Shown here piece after piece: positions 51,801-63,800 of a stretch of 64,000 bases of DNA; positions within the stretch are counted from its first letter, which is position 1; every line of letters starts with the position of its first letter. The DNA is taken from assembly GCA_043513815.1 (NCBI GenBank), contig CP121313.1:4278001-4342000 (forward strand), read 5' to 3'. The notes under the pieces are model-generated. The model ran no database searches. It was not told the origin of the DNA and saw only the letters and a list, made by a program, of their open reading frames with translations. The translations under genes were made by a program, and so were the position numbers. This DNA comes from JANQIO01 sp043513815. Its GTDB lineage: Bacteria; Pseudomonadota; Gammaproteobacteria; Pseudomonadales; Halieaceae.

Positions 51801-54800
51801 TTCCGTGTAGGTGACACCATTCACCGTCACTTCGAGGAATTCGCCGGCTACCAGCGTGGAAGTGCCGGTAATCACTGGCGTTGTATCGTTTGTCACCTGG
51901 CTATTGACTGTGGGCTGTGCCGGAGGCGTGGTGTCTTCCGGTACGTCTGTTACTGTGATTAAGAAGCTTTCCGTACGCGAAAGACCGCCGGCGTCAGTCG
52001 AAGTAATGGAAAGCGTCACAGTGGGCTCAGTTTCAAAGTCGAGACTCTGGCCTGCCCGGAGCTTGAGTTGGCCCAGTCCGTTAACTTCAAAGCGGCTATC
52101 GCTGACTGCGTAACTGTGGCTGGAGCCAGCGTCGGGGTCACTGGTGATCAACGTGCCAATCACCGCACCCGCGGCATTCTCCGTCACCGTGCTCCCCGCG
52201 AGCGCTATGTCAACGGGTGCCTCGTTGACGTTGGTGACAGTAATATTGACGGTCTGGCTGCTGGTATTGCCCGCGCCATCTGTGGCCTGGACAGTTACTT
52301 CATAGATACCGTCGCCATTGCTATCCAGCGGCGCCTCGAAATCCGGGCGGCTGTTAAAGGTGATATTGCCCGCAGCATCAATGCTGAAGCGGCCGGCATC
52401 GGCACCGCCAATAATGGCAAACGTTGCCGGCTCGTTGGCCGTCACCTGCAATATCGTGGTCGATACGGTGGTATTTTCAGCCACCGAGACTGCTGCCGGA
52501 CTGGTAATCGTCGGTGGTGTGACATCTGGCGTAGCAGAAACAGTAATAGTAGCGGTAGCCGTATCCAGCCCACCGTTGCCGTCACTGACTTCATACTGGA
52601 AGCTGTCGTTACCGGTAAAGCCTGCATTCGGGGTATACGTGAAGCTGCCGTCTGCATTGAGGGTCAGGGACCCGTTTGACGGGCCCACCACTGGCGTCGT
52701 GTTGACAGTGAGCGTGTCCAGATCTGCATCGGAATCGTTAGCCAGCACGCCCGCTGCAGCCGAAGTAGTAATGGGTACATTGATCGTTGTGCTATAGACA
52801 TCGTCGTCGGCCACCGGTGGGGTGTTGATACCTTCCGCAACGTCAGTCACTGTGATCGTGATCGTCTGCTGCGTCGTATTTCCCGCCGCATCCTCGACCT
52901 CGACCGTCACCACATAGTCATTGTCACCGCCCACATCATCCGGCAACTCAAAGTCCGGCGACGCGTCAAACGTGATGTTCCCGCTTCCATCAATACTGAA
53001 CAGACCGTCATCGTCCGTGCCCACCAGGCTGTACGTCACCGCCTCGTTCGCCGTCACCGTCAACACCGCGGTCGTCGTCGCTACGTTTTCTGCGACACTC
53101 GCAGAGTTCGGGCTGGTGATCACCGGCGGCGTCACATCCGGACCCGCATTCACCGTGATCGTCACCGTGCCCGTATCCGTATCGCCCTGCGCGTCCGTCA
53201 ACGTGTACGTGAACGTGTCCGAACCCGTAAATCCGGCCAACGGCGTGTAATTGAACGTGCCGTCTCCGTTCTGCGTCACCGTACCGCCGCCCGTGCTCGT
53301 CACGTCAAACGTCGTGATCGTCGCACTATCCACCAGCGTGTCGTTCGACAACACATCAAGGTTTGTCAGACCAACGTTCTCACTCGTCGTGAACCCATCC
53401 GCCGCCGCGACCGGACTCCCCTCATCCGCATCCGTCAGGTTGATCGTCAGCGTTTCGGTGTTACTGACGTTCGTGCCGTCACTCGCCTGAACATCCACCG
53501 TAAAGCTCGTCGTGCCCGACTCAAAATCGATAAACGCCGCGCCGGCCGCCGTCAGACTGATCTCTCCCGTCGTGCTATTGATGCTGAACAGCGGATCCGT
53601 TCCATCATCCGGGATCGTGCCCACCAGGCTGAACGTCAACGTCGAACCAGCATCATCATCCGTCGCATCAGCATCCGCGCCCGCGATCACGCCCGCACTC
53701 GCATCTTCCGCAAGACTCACGCTCGCGTTATCCAGCGTCAGCACCGGCGCGTTGTCATTCACATCCGTCACACTGATCGTGATCGTCTGCTGCGTCGTAT
53801 TTCCCGCCGCATCCTCGACCTCGACCGTCACCACATAGTCATTGTCACCGCCCACATCATCCGGCAACTCAAAGTCCGGCGACGCGTCAAACGTGATGTT
53901 CCCGCTTCCATCAATACTGAACAGACCGTCATCGTCCGTGCCCACCAGGCTGTACGTCACCGCCTCGTTCGCCGTCACCGTCAACACCGCGGTCGTCGTC
54001 GCTACGTTTTCTGCGACACTCGCAGAGTTCGGGCTGGTGATCACCGGCGGCGTCACATCCGGACCCGCATTCACCGTGATCGTCACCGTGCCCGTATCCG
54101 TATCGCCCTGCGCGTCCGTCAACGTGTACGTGAACGTGTCCGAACCCGTAAATCCGGCCAACGGCGTGTAATTGAACGTGCCGTCTCCGTTCTGCGTCAC
54201 CGTACCGCCGCCCGTGCTCGTCACGTCAAACGTCGTGATCGTCGCACTATCCACCAGCGTGTCGTTCGACAACACATCAAGGTTCGTCAGACCAACGTTC
54301 TCACTCGTCGTGAACCCATCCGCCGCCGCGACCGGACTCCCCTCATCCGCATCCGTCAGGTTGATCGTCAGCGTTTCGGTGTTACTGACGTTCGTGCCGT
54401 CACTCGCCTGAACATCCACCGTAAAGCTCGTCGTGCCCGACTCAAAATCGATAAACGCCGCGCCGGCCGCCGTCAGACTGATCTCTCCCGTCGTGCTATT
54501 GATGCTGAACAGCGGATCCGTTCCATCATCCGGGATCGTGCCCACCAGGCTGAACGTCAACGTCGAACCAGCATCATCATCCGTCGCATCAGCATCCGCG
54601 CCCGCGATCACGCCCGCACTCGCATCTTCCGCAAGACTCACGCTCGCGTTATCCAGCGTCAGCACCGGCGCGTTGTCATTCACATCCGTCACACTGATCG
54701 TGATCGTCTGCTGCGTCGTATTTCCCGCCGCATCCTCGACCTCGACCGTCACCACATAGTCATTGTCACCGCCCACATCATCCGGCAACTCAAAGTCCGG

Positions 54801-57800
54801 CGACGCGTCAAACGTGATGTTCCCGCTTCCATCAATACTGAACAGACCGTCATCGTCCGTGCCCACCAGGCTGTACGTCACCGCCTCGTTCGCCGTCACC
54901 GTCAACACCGCGGTCGTCGTCGCTACGTTTTCTGCGACACTCGCAGAGTTCGGGCTGGTGATCACCGGCGGCGTCACATCCGGACCCGCATTCACCGTGA
55001 TCGTCACCGTGCCCGTATCCGTATCGCCCTGCGCGTCCGTCAACGTGTACGTGAACGTGTCCGAACCCGTAAATCCGGCCAACGGCGTGTAATTGAACGT
55101 GCCGTCTCCGTTCTGCGTCACCGTACCGCCGCCCGTGCTCGTCACGTCAAACGTCGTGATCGTCGCACTATCCACCAGCGTGTCGTTCGACAACACATCA
55201 AGGTTCGTCAGACCAACGTTCTCACTCGTCGTGAACCCATCCGCCGCCGCGACCGGACTCCCCTCATCCGCATCCGTCAGGTTGATCGTCAGCGTTTCGG
55301 TGTTACTGACGTTCGTGCCGTCACTCGCCTGAACATCCACCGTAAAGCTCGTCGTGCCCGACTCAAAATCGATAAACGCCGCGCCGGCCGCCGTCAGACT
55401 GATCTCTCCCGTCGTGCTATTGATGCTGAACAGCGGATCCGTTCCATCATCCGGGATCGTGCCCACCAGGCTGAACGTCAACGTCGAACCAGCATCATCA
55501 TCCGTCGCATCAGCATCCGCGCCCGCGATCACGCCCGCACTCGCATCTTCCGCAAGACTCACGCTCGCGTTATCCAGCGTCAGCACCGGCGCGTTGTCAT
55601 TCACATCCGTCACACTGATCGTGATCGTCTGCTGCGTCGTATTTCCCGCCGCATCCTCGACCTCGACCGTCACCACATAGTCATTGTCACCGCCCACATC
55701 ATCCGGCAACTCAAAGTCCGGCGACGCGTCAAACGTGATGTTCCCGCTTCCATCAATACTGAACAGACCGTCATCGTCCGTGCCCACCAGGCTGTACGTC
55801 ACCGCCTCGTTCGCCGTCACCGTCAACACCGCGGTCGTCGTCGCTACGTTTTCTGCGACACTCGCAGAGTTCGGGCTGGTGATCACCGGCGGCGTCACAT
55901 CCGGACCCGCATTCACCGTGATCGTCACCGTGCCCGTATCCGTATCGCCCTGCGCGTCCGTCAACGTGTACGTGAACGTGTCCGAACCCGTAAATCCGGC
56001 CAACGGCGTGTAATTGAACGTGCCGTCTCCGTTCTGCGTCACCGTACCGCCGCCCGTGCTCGTCACGTCAAACGTCGTGATCGTCGCACTATCCACCAGC
56101 GTGTCGTTCGACAACACATCAAGGTTCGTCAGACCAACGTTCTCACTCGTCGTGAACCCATCCGCCGCCGCGACCGGACTCCCCTCATCCGCATCCGTCA
56201 GGTTGATCGTCAGCGTTTCGGTGTTACTGACGTTCGTGCCGTCACTCGCCTGAACATCCACCGTAAAGCTCGTCGTGCCCGACTCAAAATCGATAAACGC
56301 CGCGCCGGCCGCCGTCAGACTGATCTCTCCCGTCGTGCTATTGATGCTGAACAGCGGATCCGTTCCATCATCCGGGATCGTGCCCACCAGGCTGAACGTC
56401 AACGTCGAACCAGCATCATCATCCGTCGCATCAGCATCCGCGCCCGCGATCACGCCCGCACTCGCATCTTCCGCAAGACTCACGCTCGCGTTATCCAGCG
56501 TCAGCACCGGCGCGTTGTCATTCACATCCGTCACACTGATCGTGATCGTCTGCTGCGTCGTATTTCCCGCCGCATCCTCGACCTCGACCGTCACCACATA
56601 GTCATTGTCACCGCCCACATCATCCGGCAACTCAAAGTCCGGCGACGCGTCAAACGTGATGTTCCCGCTTCCATCAATACTGAACAGACCGTCATCGTCC
56701 GTGCCCACCAGGCTGTACGTCACCGCCTCGTTCGCCGTCACCGTCAACACCGCGGTCGTCGTCGCTACGTTTTCTGCGACACTCGCAGAGTTCGGGCTGG
56801 TGATCACCGGCGGCGTCACATCCGGACCCGCATTCACCGTGATCGTCACCGTGCCCGTATCCGTATCGCCCTGCGCGTCCGTCAACGTGTACGTGAACGT
56901 GTCCGAACCCGTAAATCCGGCCAACGGCGTGTAATTGAACGTGCCGTCTCCGTTCTGCGTCACCGTACCGCCGCCCGTGCTCGTCACGTCAAACGTCGTG
57001 ATCGTCGCACTATCCACCAGCGTGTCGTTCGACAACACATCAAGGTTCGTCAGACCAACGTTCTCACTCGTCGTGAACCCATCCGCCGCCGCGACCGGAC
57101 TCCCCTCATCCGCATCCGTCAGGTTGATCGTCAGCGTTTCGGTGTTACTGACGTTCGTGCCGTCACTCGCCTGAACATCCACCGTAAAGCTCGTCGTGCC
57201 CGACTCAAAATCGATAAACGCCGCGCCGGCCGCCGTCAGACTGATCTCTCCCGTCGTGCTATTGATGCTGAACAGCGGATCCGTTCCATCATCCGGGATC
57301 GTGCCCACCAGGCTGAACGTCAACGTCGAACCAGCATCATCATCCGTCGCATCAGCATCCGCGCCCGCGATCACGCCCGCACTCGCATCTTCCGCAAGAC
57401 TCACGCTCGCGTTATCCAGCGTCAGCACCGGCGCGTTGTCATTCACATCCGTCACACTGATCGTGATCGTCTGCTGCGTCGTATTTCCCGCCGCATCCTC
57501 GACCTCGACCGTCACCACATAGTCATTGTCACCGCCCACATCATCCGGCAACTCAAAGTCCGGCGACGCGTCAAACGTGATGTTCCCGCTTCCATCAATA
57601 CTGAACAGACCGTCATCGTCCGTGCCCACCAGGCTGTACGTCACCGCCTCGTTCGCCGTCACCGTCAACACCGCGGTCGTCGTCGCTACGTTTTCTGCGA
57701 CACTCGCAGAGTTCGGGCTGGTGATCACCGGCGGCGTCACATCCGGACCCGCATTCACCGTGATCGTCACCGTGCCCGTATCCGTATCGCCCTGCGCGTC

Positions 57801-60800
57801 CGTCAACGTGTACGTGAACGTGTCCGAACCCGTAAATCCGGCCAACGGCGTGTAATTGAACGTGCCGTCTCCGTTCTGCGTCACCGTACCGCCGCCCGTG
57901 CTCGTCACGTCAAACGTCGTGATCGTCGCACTATCCACCAGCGTGTCGTTCGACAACACATCAAGGTTCGTCAGACCAACGTTCTCACTCGTCGTGAACC
58001 CATCCGCCGCCGCGACCGGACTCCCCTCATCCGCATCCGTCAGGTTGATCGTCAGCGTTTCGGTGTTACTGACGTTCGTGCCGTCACTCGCCTGAACATC
58101 CACCGTAAAGCTCGTCGTGCCCGACTCAAAATCGATAAACGCCGCGCCGGCCGCCGTCAGACTGATCTCTCCCGTCGTGCTATTGATGCTGAACAGCGGA
58201 TCCGTTCCATCATCCGGGATCGTGCCCACCAGGCTGAACGTCAACGTCGAACCAGCATCATCATCCGTCGCATCAGCATCCGCGCCCGCGATCACGCCCG
58301 CACTCGCATCTTCCGCAAGACTCACGCTCGCGTTATCCAGCGTCAGCACCGGCGCGTTGTCATTCACATCCGTCACACTGATCGTGATCGTCTGCTGCGT
58401 CGTATTTCCCGCCGCATCCTCGACCTCGACCGTCACCACATAGTCATTGTCACCGCCCACATCATCCGGCAACTCAAAGTCCGGCGACGCGTCAAACGTG
58501 ATGTTCCCGCTTCCATCAATACTGAACAGACCGTCATCGTCCGTGCCCACCAGGCTGTACGTCACCGCCTCGTTCGCCGTCACCGTCAACACCGCGGTCG
58601 TCGTCGCTACGTTTTCTGCGACACTCGCAGAGTTCGGGCTGGTGATCACCGGCGGCGTCACATCCGGACCCGCATTCACCGTGATCGTCACCGTGCCCGT
58701 ATCCGTATCGCCCTGCGCGTCCGTCAACGTGTACGTGAACGTGTCCGAACCCGTAAATCCGGCCAACGGCGTGTAATTGAACGTGCCGTCTCCGTTCTGC
58801 GTCACCGTACCGCCGCCCGTGCTCGTCACGTCAAACGTCGTGATCGTCGCACTATCCACCAGCGTGTCGTTCGACAACACATCAAGGTTCGTCAGACCAA
58901 CGTTCTCACTCGTCGTGAACCCATCCGCCGCCGCGACCGGACTCCCCTCATCCGCATCCGTCAGGTTGATCGTCAGCGTTTCGGTGTTACTGACGTTCGT
59001 GCCGTCACTCGCCTGAACATCCACCGTAAAGCTCGTCGTGCCCGACTCAAAATCGATAAACGCCGCGCCGGCCGCCGTCAGACTGATCTCTCCCGTCGTG
59101 CTATTGATGCTGAACAGCGGATCCGTTCCATCATCCGGGATCGTGCCCACCAGGCTGAACGTCAACGTCGAACCAGCATCATCATCCGTCGCATCAGCAT
59201 CCGCGCCCGCGATCACGCCCGCACTCGCATCTTCCGCAAGACTCACGCTCGCGTTATCCAGCGTCAGCACCGGCGCGTTGTCATTCACATCCGTCACACT
59301 GATCGTGATCGTCTGCTGCGTCGTATTTCCCGCCGCATCCTCGACCTCGACCGTCACCACATAGTCATTGTCACCGCCCACATCATCCGGCAACTCAAAG
59401 TCCGGCGACGCGTCAAACGTGATGTTCCCGCTTCCATCAATACTGAACAGACCGTCATCGTCCGTGCCCACCAGGCTGTACGTCACCGCCTCGTTCGCCG
59501 TCACCGTCAACACCGCGGTCGTCGTCGCTACGTTTTCTGCGACACTCGCAGAGTTCGGGCTGGTGATCACCGGCGGCGTGTCATCAACCGCATTCACCGT
59601 GATCGTCACCGTCGCCGGTGAACTCACGTTGCCGTCAACATCCGCGATCGTGTACGCAAACGTATCGCCCGTCGTATCCGAGCCATCATGCGTGTAAACA
59701 ACCGTGCCATCCGTGCCGACACTCACCGTGCCATTGCTCGGCGCACTCGTGATCACGATGCTGGTCAGATCCAGACCGCTTTCACTATCACTGTCATTCG
59801 CCGCCAGGTCGATCGTCGTCGACGCGCCCTCATCCAGCGTCGCACTATCGGCAACAACCGTCGGCGCCGTGTCATCAACCGCATTCACCGTGATCGTCAC
59901 CGTCGCCGGTGAACTCACGTTGCCGTCAACATCCGCGATCGTGTACGCAAACGTATCGCCCGTCGTATCCGAGCCATCATGCGTGTAAACAACCGTGCCA
60001 TCCGTGCCGACACTCACCGTGCCATTGCTCGGCGCACTCGTGATCACGATGCTGGTCAGATCCAGACCGCTTTCACTATCACTGTCATTCGCCGCCAGGT
60101 CGATCGTCGTCGACGCGCCCTCATCCAGCGTCGCACTATCGGCAACAACCGTCGGCGCCGTGTCATCAACCGCATTCACCGTGATCGTCACCGTCGCCGG
60201 TGAACTCACGTTGCCGTCAACATCCGCGATCGTGTACGCAAACGTATCGCCCGTCGTATCCGAGCCATCATGCGTGTAAACAACCGTGCCATCCGTGCCG
60301 ACACTCACCGTGCCATTGCTCGGCGCACTCGTGATCACGATGCTGGTCAGATCCAGACCGCTTTCACTATCACTGTCATTCGCCGCCAGGTCGATCGTCG
60401 TCGACGCGCCCTCATCCAGCGTCGCACTATCGGCAACAACCGTCGGCGCCGTGTCATCAACCGCATTCACCGTGATCGTCACCGTCGCCGGTGAACTCAC
60501 GTTGCCGTCAACATCCGCGATCGTGTACGCAAACGTATCGCCCGTCGTATCCGAGCCATCATGCGTGTAAACAACCGTGCCATCCGTGCCGACACTCACC
60601 GTGCCATTGCTCGGCGCACTCGTGATCACGATGCTGGTCAGATCCAGACCGCTTTCACTATCACTGTCATTCGCCGCCAGGTCGATCGTCGTCGACGCGC
60701 CCTCATCCAGCGTCGCACTATCGGCAACAACCGTCGGCGCCGTGTCATCAACCGCATTCACCGTGATCGTCACCGTCGCCGGTGAACTCACGTTGCCGTC

Positions 60801-63800
60801 AACATCCGCGATCGTGTACGCAAACGTATCGCCCGTCGTATCCGAGCCATCATGCGTGTAAACAACCGTGCCATCCGTGCCGACACTCACCGTGCCATTG
60901 CTCGGCGCACTCGTGATCACGATGCTGGTCAGATCCAGACCGCTTTCACTATCACTGTCATTCGCCGCCAGGTCGATCGTCGTCGACGCGCCCTCATCCA
61001 GCGTCGCACTATCGGCAACAACCGTCGGCGCCGTGTCATCAACCGCATTCACCGTGATCGTCACCGTCGCCGGTGAACTCACGTTGCCGTCAACATCCGC
61101 GATCGTGTACGCAAACGTATCGCCCGTCGTATCCGAGCCATCATGCGTGTAAACAACCGTGCCATCCGTGCCGACACTCACCGTGCCATTGCTCGGCGCA
61201 CTCGTGATCACGATGCTGGTCAGATCCAGACCGCTTTCACTATCACTGTCATTCGCCGCCAGGTCGATCGTCGTCGACGCGCCCTCATCCAGCGTCGCAC
61301 TATCGGCAACAACCGTCGGCGCCGTGTCATCAACCGCATTCACCGTGATCGTCACCGTCGCCGGTGAACTCACGTTGCCGTCAACATCCGCGATCGTGTA
61401 CGCAAACGTATCGCCCGTCGTATCCGAGCCATCATGCGTGTAAACAACCGTGCCATCCGTGCCGACACTCACCGTGCCATTGCTCGGCGCACTCGTGATC
61501 ACGATGCTGGTCAGATCCAGACCGCTTTCACTATCACTGTCATTCGCCGCCAGGTCGATCGTCGTCGACGCGCCCTCATCCAGCGTCGCACTATCGGCAA
61601 CAACCGTCGGCGCCGTGTCATCAACCGCATTCACCGTGATCGTCACCGTCGCCGGTGAACTCACGTTGCCGTCAACATCCGCGATCGTGTACGCAAACGT
61701 ATCGCCCGTCGTATCCGAGCCATCATGCGTGTAAACAACCGTGCCATCCGTGCCGACACTCACCGTGCCATTGCTCGGCGCACTCGTGATCACGATGCTG
61801 GTCAGATCCAGACCGCTTTCACTATCACTGTCATTCGCCGCCAGGTCGATCGTCGTCGACGCGCCCTCATCCAGCGTCGCACTATCGGCAACAACCGTCG
61901 GCGCCGTGTCATCAACCGCATTCACCGTGATCGTCACCGTCGCCGGTGAACTCACGTTGCCGTCAACATCCGCGATCGTGTACGCAAACGTATCGCCCGT
62001 CGTATCCGAGCCATCATGCGTGTAAACAACCGTGCCATCCGTGCCGACACTCACCGTGCCATTGCTCGGCGCACTCGTGATCACGATGCTGGTCAGATCC
62101 AGACCGCTTTCACTATCACTGTCATTCGCCGCCAGGTCGATCGTCGTCGACGCGCCCTCATCCAGCGTCGCACTATCGGCAACAACCGTCGGCGCCGTGT
62201 CATCAACCGCATTCACCGTGATCGTCACCGTCGCCGGTGAACTCACGTTGCCGTCAACATCCGCGATCGTGTACGCAAACGTATCGCCCGTCGTATCCGA
62301 GCCATCATGCGTGTAAACAACCGTGCCATCCGTGCCGACACTCACCGTGCCATTGCTCGGCGCACTCGTGATCACGATGCTGGTCAGATCCAGACCGCTT
62401 TCACTATCACTGTCATTCGCCGCCAGGTCGATCGTCGTCGACGCGCCCTCATCCAGCGTCGCACTATCGGCAACAACCGTCGGCGCCGTGTCATCAACCG
62501 CATTCACCGTGATCGTCACCGTCGCCGGTGAACTCACGTTGCCGTCAACATCCGCGATCGTGTACGCAAACGTATCGCCCGTCGTATCCGAGCCATCATG
62601 CGTGTAAACAACCGTGCCATCCGTGCCGACACTCACCGTGCCATTGCTCGGCGCACTCGTGATCACGATGCTGGTCAGATCCAGACCGCTTTCACTATCA
62701 CTGTCATTCGCCGCCAGGTCGATCGTCGTCGACGCGCCCTCATCCAGCGTCGCACTATCGGCAACAACCGTCGGCGCCGTGTCATCAACCGCATTCACCG
62801 TGATCGTCACCGTCGCCGGTGAACTCACGTTGCCGTCAACATCCGCGATCGTGTACGCAAACGTATCGCCCGTCGTATCCGAGCCATCATGCGTGTAAAC
62901 AACCGTGCCATCCGTGCCGACACTCACCGTGCCATTGCTCGGCGCACTCGTGATCACGATGCTGGTCAGATCCAGACCGCTTTCACTATCACTGTCATTC
63001 GCCGCCAGGTCGATCGTCGTCGACGCGCCCTCATCCAGCGTCGCACTATCGGCAACAACCGTCGGCGCCGTGTCATCAACCGCATTCACCGTGATCGTCA
63101 CCGTCGCCGGTGAACTCACGTTGCCGTCAACATCCGCGATCGTGTACGCAAACGTATCGCCCGTCGTATCCGAGCCATCATGCGTGTAAACAACCGTGCC
63201 ATCCGTGCCGACACTCACCGTGCCATTGCTCGGCGCACTCGTGATCACGATGCTGGTCAGATCCAGACCGCTTTCACTATCACTGTCATTCGCCGCCAGG
63301 TCGATCGTCGTCGACGCGCCCTCATCCAGCGTCGCACTATCGGCAACAACCGTCGGCGCCGTGTCATCAACCGCATTCACCGTGATCGTCACCGTCGCCG
63401 GTGAACTCACGTTGCCGTCAACATCCGCGATCGTGTACGCAAACGTATCGCCCGTCGTATCCGAGCCATCATGCGTGTAAACAACCGTGCCATCCGTGCC
63501 GACACTCACCGTGCCATTGCTCGGCGCACTCGTGATCACGATGCTGGTCAGATCCAGACCGCTTTCACTATCACTGTCATTCGCCGCCAGGTCGATCGTC
63601 GTCGACGCGCCCTCATCCAGCGTCGCACTATCGGCAACAACCGTCGGCGCCGTGTCATCAACCGCATTCACCGTGATCGTCACCGTCGCCGGTGAACTCA
63701 CGTTGCCGTCAACATCCGCGATCGTGTACGCAAACGTATCGCCCGTCGTATCCGAGCCATCATGCGTGTAAACAACCGTGCCATCCGTGCCGACACTCAC

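Noticed and set aside
52921..59697. Plus-strand frames of 79-109 residues repeating every 921 bp
   Set aside because: Antisense to the 921-bp adhesin units; low-complexity Ser/Val composition typical of shadow frames.
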